Positions 1 through 11,009 of a stretch of DNA of 64,000 nucleotides are shown here, piece by piece (position 1 is the stretch's first letter; each line of letters starts with the position of its first letter). Under the pieces are notes generated by a model. It was not told the origin of the DNA, did not search any database, and saw only the letters and a program-made list of their open reading frames with translations. The DNA is from Hedera helix (lineage: Eukaryota > Streptophyta > Magnoliopsida > Apiales > Araliaceae). The stretch is from the NCBI GenBank assembly GCA_947179155.2, contig OX359285.1:7828731-7892730 (forward strand), written 5' to 3'. A program made the position numbers and the translations under genes.

Positions 1-531
1 TACAATAATTAGATAGAAAATTAAAGTTTTTTGTCAATTTCTATTTTTTTCTATTTATTTTAAAACTCAAAAACAAAATATTAAAATAAAATAATTTATT
101 TTAAATATTAAAATAACAGTATATAAATAATATAAGGTATCGCAAAACACTAAATAATTTCTCGTGAAAATTGGCACATATAGGCTGTTCAAAACATGGA
201 TCGAGTGTGAACATGTTGAATATTGTTACAAGAATAAATGAAACTTCTCTTTGTCCGTTTATAAGTAGATGATAATACTACTACGGCTGGGGAATACCCG
301 ATCACGAACCTTCTCTTTGTCCTTTTATAAGTAGACAATAATACATCTTTTTTCATTAAAAAAAGTTCTTTTTTGATATATTTTAAAAATCAATTTTAAA
401 ATGAAACTTTTTTTGACAAACAAAGGGATTTAAGGGACCAGTATAAACACCTAACAGGTAGTAATTTGTACCATCTTCCAGATTAATTCATTAGGGCAAT
501 CCATTGCTACAAAATCCTTATCAAAATTTGG

Positions 532-534
<3 letters not shown>
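1..534. other. AT-rich intergenic DNA with a MITE remnant
   Basis: No gene is visible. Bases about 75-155 resemble the right arm of the palindromic MITE at 45230-45388 (alternating TTAAAATAA/TTATTTTAA blocks followed by TATATAAATAATATAA). The matching left arm is not recognisable, so this is at best a fragment. Confidence 0.4.

Positions 535-618
<84 letters not shown>
535..618. repeat. compound microsatellite (TA)n(GA)n
   Basis: About 22 TA dinucleotides run to 579 and are followed directly by about 19 GA dinucleotides. The antisense reading of this tract gives a spurious Leu-Ser/Tyr-Ile peptide. Confidence 0.97.
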
Positions 619-622
<4 letters not shown>

Positions 623-1697
623 AAGTAGTTGAAATCTTTTACTGTTTTCACTTTAAAATTTCAATTATATCTTATTTTTGAAACTTAATTTTTTTAATTT
701 CATAGTTATTATTACTATAATTTAAATACTCTATTTTAGTAAATGTCCATTATCTCTCAACTTCTTTATTTTTTTTATTATTTATTTGTTTAACTTTTTC
801 AAACAGTTTTAACTCCCATTCTTATTCCGTATCTCGCAAATATTCTTCACTTTTATTACCACAATTCCACAATAATTTTACGCACACACCAAATACTAGT
901 GTGTGTGTGTATATATATATATTGCCAACAAGTTAAATAGTCTTCTAAAATTGTATAGTGAGCTTCAAGGCTTAAATTGTCTGGGTAAGACTTCATATCT
1001 CAACATTATATATATATATATTTAAAAACCCAACTTTTTTAGGGAATATAATATAATTTTATAATTTGAGTACATAATTATTATTACAATATCAAGAATC
1101 AATCAAATTTTACTATAAAAAAAAAACTCATAAATAAATCTCACATAAAAAAAAAAAAAGCTTTTTCATAATAAAATAAATAAACTCATAAAGTAAGAAT
1201 GGAACGTGAGACGTAAAAGGTCACAACATCTTATTCTTAACCATTAAGCTAAGACCACCTCATCGACTGTCAACATCATATATGATAAAACATCACATAC
1301 TCCTTCCCTTCCGAAATAAGAGGAACTTTATAAAATCATTTCTTTTTTTCAAAATTAAAATTCAAAAAATATTTTATTTTTACATATAAAAATATAATTC
1401 TCATTTTTTGAGAATCTACACTGTTACAATATAATAAATCTAAAAATACATTTCAATCTTAGGGGCCTAAAGGAGAGCCTGTTAAATGATATACAGTCTT
1501 CTGAAACGCGCTTGATAATTTTTTTACTTTACGTGGATTGATAAACTCAAATATGTAATTTTACACAATAAGAATTAAAAAAAAAATTATTTACTACTAA
1601 ATTATCACCTTAACTCTATATAATTCTCATTTTCGAATAATAATACATAGGTACTGTATTATTTGCAACCTTCATTTCTGTTTGCACGAAACTCTTT
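619..1697. other. AT-rich intergenic DNA
   Basis: There is no convincing coding or RNA gene. The stretch has short (GT)n(AT)n near 899-921, (AT)n near 1008-1021, and a possible Stowaway-like edge near 1289-1310 (ACTCCTTCCCTTCC) without a clear partner. Confidence 0.6.
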
Positions 1698-2075
1698 TAG
1701 TACTCGGTAAGATGGTTATCAAACTCGAATTGGACCGTCGGTCTGACAAAAAAAAATCAGAATCAGTCAGTCGACTTTTCGGTTCGGTTCAAGTCCAAAA
1801 ATCAGTTTTGGTCAAAATCCGATGACCCAGCGGTTAGAGTGGTGACCCAGTCACTGGTTTTATCGGTTCCTTATTATTTTATTTTTTTAATAAAAAATTT
1901 AAGCATTTGAATTTGATTAAATGTATCTTTGATTGAGTTTTAAGCTATGATCATGATTTAATATCTTTTTTTTTTCCCATATAGATTTAATATTTATTTG
2001 AATTGTATAAAGTAAATATTATACAAATAGATTTATTTATTTTTACCGAATTTAATTGAATGTATCCTAGAGATG
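1698..2075. repeat. left part of an old MITE-like repeat split by element A
   Basis: A GC-patterned start (ATCAAACTCGAATTGGACCG, with several GGTT/CCGG words) is followed by an AT-rich core. The end of the unit at 12154-12535, beyond element A, reads on the opposite strand as CTCAAGTTGGGCCCG, a diverged inverted match to this start. A roughly 130-bp stretch (about 1930-2060) recurs at about 12180-12305, so the core carried an internal duplication. Boundaries are approximate. Confidence 0.45.
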
Positions 2076-2080
2076 TTTAT
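2076..2080. repeat. target-site duplication of element A (left)
   Basis: TTTAT directly abuts the terminal TG of the LTR and matches TTTAT at 12154-12158. Confidence 0.93.
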
Positions 2081-5044
2081 TGTGACGCCCCCAAATCTGG
2101 GCCCACACAGCCCATACTTGAGTCGTCAAAAGACTACAACAAAATTATTACAACAAAGCACAACGTACAACAATACAGTGTATAATAATACACAACTAAG
2201 TCTTCACTATTATTGCCACACTATTTTACAAAACGTGAAAACTATGATAACTATTCCAACGTGAAAACTATGATAACTATTCCTCGGACCCTCACTCCAT
2301 TCCCCGGCTAGACCCTGTTATGTTTTCATCTCCTGTTGAAAAACAATGGAACAAAAGAAAGGGTGAGCTCAAATAGCCCAGTAAAGAATATTATGACTAA
2401 GATAATGACGAATAAATTATCATTAGTCTTCAACAGTTGAGTTCTTGATAGAATACAATAGACTACAAGGTTTATATCAAAAACTGCAGTTAAATTCTTA
2501 AACAACGTTCAGATCAATAATAGCAGCGGAATGAGTAATCTATTAGAAGAATAATGCAGACTATAATGTCCACTCGGTTCTCTTTTTAGGAAAAACATCA
2601 TCAACTTTTATCATCTGAAATATCATTAGTCAAGATAATACAAATTCACAGTTCCTGATCATAATCATGCAGATCAACAGTTCATCTTTGCACTACGGGC
2701 CAAAGACATTCAATATAGCACCAACGGTCATGATTATACCAGATTCAGCCTTTGGTCATAATCATACCAAACAACAGTTCATCTTTGCACTACGGGCCAA
2801 AGAGAACATTCACCACGTGCCATAAAAGACACCGAACAGATGTATCGCCTTTAACCTATTATATCGCCTTTAACCTATCATCTGTTCAACAAATATATCA
2901 CATCTGTGCCCCCGACCATAGATATTCACAACAGCTTGATTTTTGGATGATTAGAATGATATAAATGATGAACAGAAGAAATAGGATAACAATAAGTATC
3001 GGAAGTTTACTTTGTACAGATTCAAATAATGTCCAAATTGTCAACATGATGTGGAGTGAAATTTAAAAATGATATTCAAGATCCACAGTTCAGAGTAACG
3101 GTTACAATTCAATAGAAAGGTTCACGTAAATAGGAAGGTTCAGTTGAAATAATGAAGTTCAACTATTATGGAACATATAATATTTTCAGGAATTATAGAA
3201 GCAATAGTTCCATAATAAATTTCGATTTAGGAGTATGAAAGAAAATAATATCCCTTACCGTAGCAGGTTTGATTAACAAAAGGTGAAGGAAATTAATACA
3301 AAGGGTTATTCACCAACAGGCGGCAATCCGCTCCGTAAGGTTATTCCCACAATTTAATAGAATTTGAGTACAAAGAATTATTCACCAAACAGGCGGCAAT
3401 CCGCTCCGTAAGGTTATTCCCACAATTTAATAGAATTTGAGTACAAAAAGTTATTCACCAAACAGGCGGCAATCCGCTCCGTAAGGTTATTCTCAGAGAT
3501 TAATAATGAATGAATACGAAAGGTTATTCACCAACAGGCGGCAATCCGCTCCGTAAGGTTATTCCCACAATTTAATACATGGAAATAAAAGGCACGTCTT
3601 ATGAGTAAGGAAGAAACAATATTATTATCGAGAATCAAATAATGATAATCCCTTACCATAGTATGTTTGAATAATGGAAGATGAAAAAGATGGTATCCCT
3701 TACCTCAACACGTGACTGGATATTGATTTAAATGAGGTTGATTAACTTGAACAGTACACGTATACTTATAGATCTTCACAAATACTCAAGATGACTTAAG
3801 CACACTTAGAGAGAACTTTCACAAGAAGTATTTAGAGAGAGAAAGAAAGAACAAGTAAGGAAGTTTATGAAAAATCCTTAAGTTAAGGCTTCTATTTATA
3901 GCCAAAAATCTTATCATTCATTTAATCTAAACCATTCATTTAAAGATCATCTTTTAATCTACACCATCCATTTCAAATATTATAATATCTTTAATCTACA
4001 CCATTCATTTCATATCACCTAATAATCACCTAACTTTATATTATAAACAAATCAATTTAATTATTCAACAATAATTCACACTTTAATCTACACCATTCAT
4101 TTCATATCACCTAATAATCACCTAACTTTATATTATAAACAAATCAATTCAATTATTCAACAATAATTCACACTTTAATCTACACCATTCATTTCATATC
4201 ACCTAATAATCACCTAACTTTATATTATAAACAAATAACTTTATCAATTCAATTATTATGACTAATTGTTATAAATACAGTATAGTTAGCTCTTAGATAT
4301 CAAGTCAATAAATTAATGAAATACAACTGTTTAAATAACATCATAATAGAGATAACAATAATGTAAAAGAAAGCATACGTTACTGTGTAATGACAATTAT
4401 TGATTCAATAATGTGAATTACTGTGCATATGTTACTGTGACAATTATTAGGTTCAATAATTTTAAAAACAGTGCAACAACAATTATTGACTCAATGATAT
4501 AAAATACCGTGTAATGACAATTATTAAATCAATAATGCAAAATACTGTGTAACAACAATTATTGAATTGATAATATAAAATATTATGCAGTGACAATTAT
4601 CGATGAAATGATGCGTAACAGTTACGGTGTCAATTATCAGACCAATAATATGAGACACTATGCAATACCGTGTGTTACTGTAGAGTACCGTGTGCTACAG
4701 AAAATACCATAAACTACCGTATGCTACTATTCTTTTATCACCGGTATTTTAACAGTTCCGTTGACTATTTTTATTTAAAAATGTTACTTCTGTCGTTTTC
4801 TATATCCGACAAATATTCCGTTGTGGGGTCCACCAATAATTTATTATTTCGGCGCCGTCGTACGGCACAAATATTTCCCGACCAAACGAATATTCCCCGA
4901 CAAAGCGAATATTGTCCGACAAAATAAAATTTGCACATAACATCCTTAACTTTCAATTTTGTTAATTTAACCACTTACTGTTTCAAAAAAAATATATATG
5001 AAGAAAAATTAAATTTTGTATTTCATAAAATTCGGGGTCTTACA
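2081..5044 (-). repeat. 3' LTR of element A
   Basis: It matches 9190-12153 in length and almost everywhere in sequence. Differences noticed include ACCATAGA versus ACCACAGA, and AAACAGGCGG versus AAACATGCGG. It contains a four-copy array (3302-3566) and three copies of a roughly 92-bp repeat (about 3985-4250). Confidence 0.96.
3302..3566 (-). repeat. LTR leader array, 4 copies of ~72 bp
   Basis: Each unit has a conserved core of about 43 bp containing GGCGGCAATCCGC, whose GCGG and CCGC arms can pair, followed by one of two alternative linkers. It lies downstream of the LTR TATA box in sense, so it would be transcribed. Confidence 0.95.
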
Positions 5045-6947
5045 ACCTCCCCTCCTTATGAAATTTCGTCCCCGAAATTGACGTACCTGACATATCGAAG
5101 AGGTAAGGATACTTAGATTTCATCTCAGATTCTAGCTCCCAGGTCATTTCCTCAGTATCTTGGTTCCTCCATAAAACCTTAACTTGAGGTATAACCTTTG
5201 AGCGTAGGATCTGCTCCTTCTTATCCAGGATCTTAACAGGTACCTCCTCGTATGTTAAATCTTCTGCTATAACGTCTGGTTCTAACTCAATGACGTGGTT
5301 TGGGTCCTTCACATATTTACGTAACATAGATATGTGAAAAACGTTATGGATGCGAGACATACTTGGTGGTAGGGCTAGTCTGTAGGCTACGGTTCCTATT
5401 CGATCGAGGATTTCAAATGGGCCAATAAATCGAGGGTTAAGCTTTCCTCTTTTTCCGAATCTCGTAACCCCTTTCCATGGAGAAACACGTAAGAATACAT
5501 GATCTCCGACGTTGAAACTTTCGTCTCTCCGATGAAGATCAGCATAACTCTTTTGTCGTTCTTGTGCGGTCTGTATTCGTTGTCGGATCATTTGGATCTT
5601 TTCGGTCGTCAAGCGTACCAACTCGGGTCCCAACAATTTTGCTTCTCCTACCTCATTCCAACATATTGGAGAGCGACACTTCCTTCCATACAATGCCTCG
5701 AATGGAGCCATGCCTATGCTTGCTTGGTAACTGTTGTTGTAAGAAAATTCCACCAATGGCAAGTACTTATCCCAACTTCCTTTGAAGTCTAATACACAAA
5801 GTCTCAAAAGATCTTCGAGGGTCTGGATCGTCCTTTCCGATTGTCCGTCCGTTTGAGGATGGTATGCAGAACTAAAACGTAGTTCAGTGCCCATAGCTTT
5901 TTGTAGACTGATCCAAAAGCGTGAAGTGAATCTAGAATCTCGATCAGAAACTATGGAAACTGGCATGCCATGCAATCTCACGATCTCATTTATGTACATA
6001 CCGGCAAGACGTTCAAGTGAAAAGTTTTCTCGTATAGGCAAGAAATGAGCAGATTTGGTCAATCTATCTACGATCACCCAAATTGCATCTAAGCCTTGAG
6101 AAACTTTTGGAAGACCCGTCACGAAGTCCATATTGATGTGTTCCCACTTCCATTCGGGAACTTCAAGTGATTGTAATGGACCTTTAGGAACTTGATGCTC
6201 TGCCTTGACACGTTGACAAGTTAGGCACCTTGAGATAAACTCCGCAATCTCTCTTTTCATATTGTTCCACCAAAATGTATGTCGAAGATCTCGATACATC
6301 TTGGTACCTCCTGGGTGGATTGCAAACGGCGTGTTGTGTGCCTCCATCATGATTTTATGCTTCAATTCAGGATCGTTAGGAACACAGAGTCGAGAGTTAA
6401 CTCGAAGTATTCCTTTCTCGTCGATTCTTGCTTCGGGAATGACACCTTCTTGTACTTTCTTTATCATGTTTATCAGTTCCGGATCGGTAGCTTGAGCAGC
6501 TTTAATTTTATCGATTAAAGTTGGTTCTACTCGCACATGAGCAATCTTCGAGTGGGTCCCTGGTGTCTTTAGCTCTATCTCCATCTTTTGCAAGTCGTAC
6601 AAAATACACTTTTGTGTTGTCAGCAGTGCACTTATACTTGCATAAGATTTTCTGCTCAAAGCGTCAGCTACAACGTTCGCCTTTCCCGGGTGATACTGGA
6701 TTGTGTGGTCATAATCCTTTAACAGCTCAAGCCAACGTCGTTGTCGCATGTTGAGTTCCTTCTGGGTGAAGAAATACTTGAGACTTTTATGATCCGTATA
6801 GATATCCACTTTTTCTCCGTACAAGTAGTGTCTCCAGATCTTCAACGCGAAAACGACTGCTGCCAACTCTAGATCATGAGTAGGATAATTTTTCTCATAA
6901 TCTTTGAGTTGTCGAGAGGCGTAGGCTATAACCTTTCCATGTTGCAT
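5040..6947 (-). CDS. Element A pol remnant: RNaseH C-terminal part, integrase, chromodomain
   Basis: A 635-residue open frame whose stop lies in the first bases of the 3' LTR. RNaseH motifs are TDHKSL (51-56) and ADALSR (94-99). Integrase follows with a zinc-binding segment (His near 204-211, Cys241 and Cys244) and the catalytic triad Asp274, Asp335 and Glu371, with 35 residues between the last two. A GPF-type module (about 502-516) and a chromodomain (about 564-617, with VKVLWRN and TWELE) complete it. The chromodomain is thought to steer integration to particular chromatin. Amino-terminal RNaseH coding continues upstream of this Met to about 7118, where it joins the deletion scar. RT is absent and the frame is not continuous with Gag, so this is a remnant although its own triad is intact. 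Residue 338, next to the second Asp, is Ser where B has Pro. Confidence 0.9.
   Translation of the reverse strand: MQHGKVIAYASRQLKDYEKNYPTHDLELAAVVFALKIWRHYLYGEKVDIYTDHKSLKYFFTQKELNMRQRRWLELLKDYDHTIQYHPGKANVVADALSRKSYASISALLTTQKCILYDLQKMEIELKTPGTHSKIAHVRVEPTLIDKIKAAQATDPELINMIKKVQEGVIPEARIDEKGILRVNSRLCVPNDPELKHKIMMEAHNTPFAIHPGGTKMYRDLRHTFWWNNMKREIAEFISRCLTCQRVKAEHQVPKGPLQSLEVPEWKWEHINMDFVTGLPKVSQGLDAIWVIVDRLTKSAHFLPIRENFSLERLAGMYINEIVRLHGMPVSIVSDRDSRFTSRFWISLQKAMGTELRFSSAYHPQTDGQSERTIQTLEDLLRLCVLDFKGSWDKYLPLVEFSYNNSYQASIGMAPFEALYGRKCRSPICWNEVGEAKLLGPELVRLTTEKIQMIRQRIQTAQERQKSYADLHRRDESFNVGDHVFLRVSPWKGVTRFGKRGKLNPRFIGPFEILDRIGTVAYRLALPPSMSRIHNVFHISMLRKYVKDPNHVIELEPDVIAEDLTYEEVPVKILDKKEQILRSKVIPQVKVLWRNQDTEEMTWELESEMKSKYPYLFDMSGTSISGTKFHKEGRL
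5045..5057 (-). other. polypurine tract of element A
   Basis: The sense sequence AAGGAGGGGAGGT directly precedes the TG of the 3' LTR. This is the expected site of plus-strand DNA priming. Element B has the same tract. Confidence 0.9.
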
Positions 6948-7079
6948 AAGGACACAACCTAGACCTTTGCCAGAAGCATCACTGTAGATAACAAATTCTC
7001 CTGATCCTGATGGTATGGTCAGAACAGGAGCTGAAACAAGTCTCCTCTTGAGTTCTTGAAAACTCTTCTCGCATTCCTC

Positions 7080-7265
7080 GCTCGATATAAGTTTTGTACT
7101 AGAATGAATGATACCGATATCTAGTAATTAAACTTTCAACTCTTGGTGTTCTATGGGAGCCATTTGGTATGGGACTTTAAAAATGGGCTTAGTGCCGGGT
7201 TCAAGATCGATACAGAATTCAATTTCACGGTTTGGGGTAAGCCAGAAAGTTCTTCAAGAAAAACG
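7080..7265 (-). other. RT deletion scar in element A
   Basis: In sense the sequence runs from the protease-RT linker straight into RNaseH. Relative to B, positions about 57986-58670 are missing; the two ends share a short GCA-like word and the junction reads GTA in A. The ~150 bp on the Gag side (about 7110-7265) differ from B far more than the rest of the element does. They include a 9-bp deletion, a one-base loss in a C run and a stop codon. Confidence 0.85.
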
Positions 7266-8989
7266 TCAGGAAACTCATTAACAATGGGAATATCATTCAA
7301 GTTTGACGTATTTTTGTTCAAATCAGTGACATGAGCTAAAAAGGCTTGACATCCGTTTTTCAATAAACGAATGGCTTTATGGCTAGAAATAACAGTTATA
7401 GATTTCAATGGTTTAGTTGCTTGAATTTGCATGACAGGTTGATTAGGAATATGAAAACTAATAATCTTATGAAAACAATCAATTTTAGCATGATGGGTAG
7501 TCAACCAATCAATTCCTAAAATCACATCAAATTCATGCATCTCCAAAGAAATAAGGTCAACAGGTAATGTGAGGTTGTTGATTTGAACTAGGCAAGATTT
7601 ATAGACAGTAGATGTAATGGTCATTTCTCCTAATGGGGTTTCAACTGATAAGTCAAAGTCCAAATTTTCAGGAGTTAAGTTTAAACGCTGAGCACATGCA
7701 GGTGAGATAAAAGAATGGGTAGAGCCAGTATCTAACAAAGCGTAGACTTCACGAGAATTTATGAATAGCTTACCGGTTATCACCTCATTCGAGTTTCGCG
7801 CCATTTGGGATGTCACAACAAAAGCTCTCCCTTGAATTACAGATTTTCCTTTATCCGCGCTAGCTTTTGGTATCATCATTGCAGCTGGACTTGATTTTGT
7901 GGCAGGACAAAACCGCGCAAGATGACCCTCTTTCCCACAACTGTAGCACTTTTTGGACTGCAGTGTACAGTTTGGGCTGATGTGACCTTCCTGACCACAC
8001 CTATAGCATCTCACTGGTGGTCGATCTTCTCCCCTTGAAACTGGGGTCGGTGCTGGTGTTGGTACTGGTGCTGGTGCCCTTCCATAATTATTATGGAATC
8101 TCTTTCTTTTGAAATTGTTCCCACTAGATTCTCCTCTTCTGTTATTTGGTGTGGAATTACCACCGAAGTGTTGGTTACCTCCTCGATGGTTCTCGTTCCT
8201 GTGGTTGTTGTCACTCCTTTCTCTATGCTGATCATTAACTCTTGGCTGCAATGTTTCATCTGTTTGCTCCACCCTTTGAGCCCTATCTACAACATCTGAA
8301 TACAAACTAAATTTATGAGAGCTAAGTTGTTGACGAATTTTGAATCTCAAACCTCTTAGGAACATCCGACTCATTCGTGCTTCGTCATCCACAAGATGGG
8401 TGGCAAAGCGAGATAACTCGGCAAACTTGGCTTCATATTGGGAGACTGTCATGTTTCCCTGCTCCAGCTTAATGAATTCCACCTCTTTCATATGGCGGAT
8501 GCTTTCTGGGAAATACTTCTCGTTAAACAGTTCTTCGAATTCTGTCCAAGACATTTCGAGTGCTGAAGGTTGGATACGTTTTACCGCTTCCCACCAATGG
8601 TCCGCCTCACCTCGTAACATAAAAGTGGCAAATGGCACCTTCTGATCATCAGCGCATTGTAAGACATCAAGTATTTTTCTCGTCTGCTTTAGCCATGCCT
8701 CCGCTTTGAGTGGGTCAGGCTTCCCGTGGAATTCAGGTGGTCCTAATTCTTTAAATTGCTTAACAGTGACCATCCTCAAATTGCCAGCGTTTCTACCGTT
8801 AATATTGACTGGATTTCCTCTTCCTTGATTCTGTATGAACTGCATGAAATTCCTAAAGAATCCATCGTTCATCATGTTATCAGGAACATTATTTCCTGAG
8901 TTGGCAGGAGGATTGTTTGGGGCCTCTTGATTCTCGGCTACATTTGCTTCAGGCATTCCATAGTTAACCTCTTGATTTTCAGATGCCAT
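7151..8989 (-). CDS. Element A Gag-protease
   Basis: A 612-residue frame. The Gag capsid-like domain spans about 65-235 and includes the HWWEAV segment (131-136) typical of plant gypsy Gag. A low-complexity basic/proline region (about 250-320) is followed by two CCHC zinc knuckles (328-341 and 348-361) that would bind RNA. An aspartic protease follows with active-site Asp420-Thr-Gly-Ser. The family normally has one gag-pol frame, and B shows this layout. Here a one-base loss in a C run near 7240 shifts the frame, so the last ~30 residues are not the ancestral sequence. The start Met aligns with the start of B's Gag, 5 residues before a shared EVNYGMPEANV stretch. The frame is otherwise uninterrupted, unlike B's. 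Confidence 0.92.
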   Translation of the reverse strand: MASENQEVNYGMPEANVAENQEAPNNPPANSGNNVPDNMMNDGFFRNFMQFIQNQGRGNPVNINGRNAGNLRMVTVKQFKELGPPEFHGKPDPLKAEAWLKQTRKILDVLQCADDQKVPFATFMLRGEADHWWEAVKRIQPSALEMSWTEFEELFNEKYFPESIRHMKEVEFIKLEQGNMTVSQYEAKFAELSRFATHLVDDEARMSRMFLRGLRFKIRQQLSSHKFSLYSDVVDRAQRVEQTDETLQPRVNDQHRERSDNNHRNENHRGGNQHFGGNSTPNNRRGESSGNNFKRKRFHNNYGRAPAPVPTPAPTPVSRGEDRPPVRCYRCGQEGHISPNCTLQSKKCYSCGKEGHLARFCPATKSSPAAMMIPKASADKGKSVIQGRAFVVTSQMARNSNEVITGKLFINSREVYALLDTGSTHSFISPACAQRLNLTPENLDFDLSVETPLGEMTITSTVYKSCLVQINNLTLPVDLISLEMHEFDVILGIDWLTTHHAKIDCFHKIISFHIPNQPVMQIQATKPLKSITVISSHKAIRLLKNGCQAFLAHVTDLNKNTSNLNDIPIVNEFPDVFLEELSGLPQTVKLNSVSILNPALSPFLKSHTKWLP

Positions 8990-9175
8990 ACTAAACTGTG
9001 GTCACAAAATAAATGTTAGTTCAAATAAACTGACTCATCACTTCATGTTCCTACATTCAAATCGACTCATTAGATAATAAAATCTATTTTAGGTAGGACA
9101 CACTAGTGACTGATTCTATTCGTCTCTCCCCTCCTAGTTCTAACCCCAGATCTCCATTAAATACCATATCCCTAA

Positions 9176-9187
9176 GCTCTGATGCCA
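9176..9187 (-). other. primer binding site of element A
   Basis: The sense sequence TGGCATCAGAGC starts two bases inside the 5' LTR. It differs by one base from TGGTATCAGAGC, the site complementary to plant initiator tRNA-Met. Confidence 0.88.
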
Positions 9188-10410
9188 ACTGTGACGCCCC
9201 CAAATCTGGGCCCACACAGCCCATACTTGAGTCGTCAAAAGACTACAACAAAATTATTACAACAAAGCACAACGTACAACAATACAGTGTATAATAATAC
9301 ACAACTAAGTCTTCACTATTATTGCCACACTATTTTACAAAACGTGAAAACTATGATAACTATTCCAACGTGAAAACTATGATAACTATTCCTCGGACCC
9401 TCACTCCATTCCCCGGCTAGACCCTGTTATGTTTTCATCTCCTGTTGAAAAACAATGGAACAAAAGAAAGGGTGAGCTCAAATAGCCCAGTAAAGAATAT
9501 TATGACTAAGATAATGACGAATAAATTATCATTAGTCTTCAACAGTTGAGTTCTTGATAGAATACAATAGACTACAAGGTTTATATCAAAAACTGCAGTT
9601 AAATTCTTAAACAACGTTCAGATCAATAATAGCAGCGGAATGAGTAATCTATTAGAAGAATAATGCAGACTATAATGTCCACTCGGTTCTCTTTTTAGGA
9701 AAAACATCATCAACTTTTATCATCTGAAATATCATTAGTCAAGATAATACAAATTCACAGTTCCTGATCATAATCATGCAGATCAACAGTTCATCTTTGC
9801 ACTACGGGCCAAAGACATTCAATATAGCACCAACGGTCATGATTATACCAGATTCAGCCTTTGGTCATAATCATACCAAACAACAGTTCATCTTTGCACT
9901 ACGGGCCAAAGAGAACATTCACCACGTGCCATAAAAGACACCGAACAGATGTATCGCCTTTAACCTATTATATCGCCTTTAACCTATCATCTGTTCAACA
10001 AATATATCACATCTGTGCCCCCGACCACAGATATTCACAACAGCTTGATTTTTGGATGATTAGAATGATATAAATGATGAACAGAAGAAATAGGATAACA
10101 ATAAGTATCGGAAGTTTACTTTGTACAGATTCAAATAATGTCCAAATTGTCAACATGATGTGGAGTGAAATTTAAAAATGATATTCAAGATCCACAGTTC
10201 AGAATAACGGTTACAATTCAATAGAAAGGTTCACGTAAATAGGAAGGTTCAGTTGAAATAATGAAGTTCAACTATTATGGAACATATAATATTTTCAGGA
10301 ATTATAGAAGCAATAGTTCCATAATAAATTTCGATTTAGGAGTATGAAAGAAAATAATATCCCTTACCGTAGCAGGTTTGATTAACAAAAGGTGAAGGAA
10401 ATTAATACAA

Positions 10411-10675
10411 AGGGTTATTCACCAACAGGCGGCAATCCGCTCCGTAAGGTTATTCCCACAATTTAATAGAATTTGAGTACAAAGAGTTATTCACCAAACA
10501 GGCGGCAATCCGCTCCGTAAGGTTATTCCCACAATTTAATAGAATTTGAGTACAAAAAGTTATTCACCAAACATGCGGCAATCCGCTCCGTAAGGTTATT
10601 CTCAGAGATTAATAATGAATGAATACGAAAGGTTATTCACCAACAGGCGGCAATCCGCTCCGTAAGGTTATTCCC
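10411..10675 (-). repeat. LTR leader array, 4 copies (5' LTR of A)
   Basis: Same order of units as in the 3' LTR of A, with a few single-base differences. Confidence 0.95.
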
Positions 10676-11001
10676 ACAATTTAATACATGGAAATAAAAG
10701 GCACGTCTTATGAGTAAGGAAGAAACAATATTATTATCGAGAATCAAATAATGATAATCCCTTACCATAGTATGTTTGAATAATGGAAGATGAAAAAGAT
10801 GGTATCCCTTACCTCAACACGTGACTGGATATTGATTTAAATGAGGTTGATTAACTTGAACAGTACACGTATACTTATAGATCTTCACAAATACTCAAGA
10901 TGACTTAAGCACACTTAGAGAGAACTTTCACAAGAAGTATTTAGAGAGAGAAAGAAAGAACAAGTAAGGAAGTTTATGAAAAATCCTTAAGTTAAGGCTT
11001 C

Positions 11002-11009
11002 TATTTATA
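11002..11009 (-). promoter_or_regulatory. TATA box in 5' LTR of A
   Basis: TATAAATA in sense, just upstream of a CCTTAACTTAAGG palindrome. The same box occurs in both LTRs of B and in fragment F. Confidence 0.75.

Noticed and set aside
451..651. Minus-strand frame with long Leu-Ser and Tyr-Ile runs
   Set aside because: A direct translation of the (TA)n(GA)n microsatellite; the same applies to 14625-14849 and 20766-20957.
4670..5116. Repeated short frames of 60-85 residues that recur at both ends of A and B
   Set aside because: They are LTR sequence, copied with each LTR, and occur on both strands with no coding signature.
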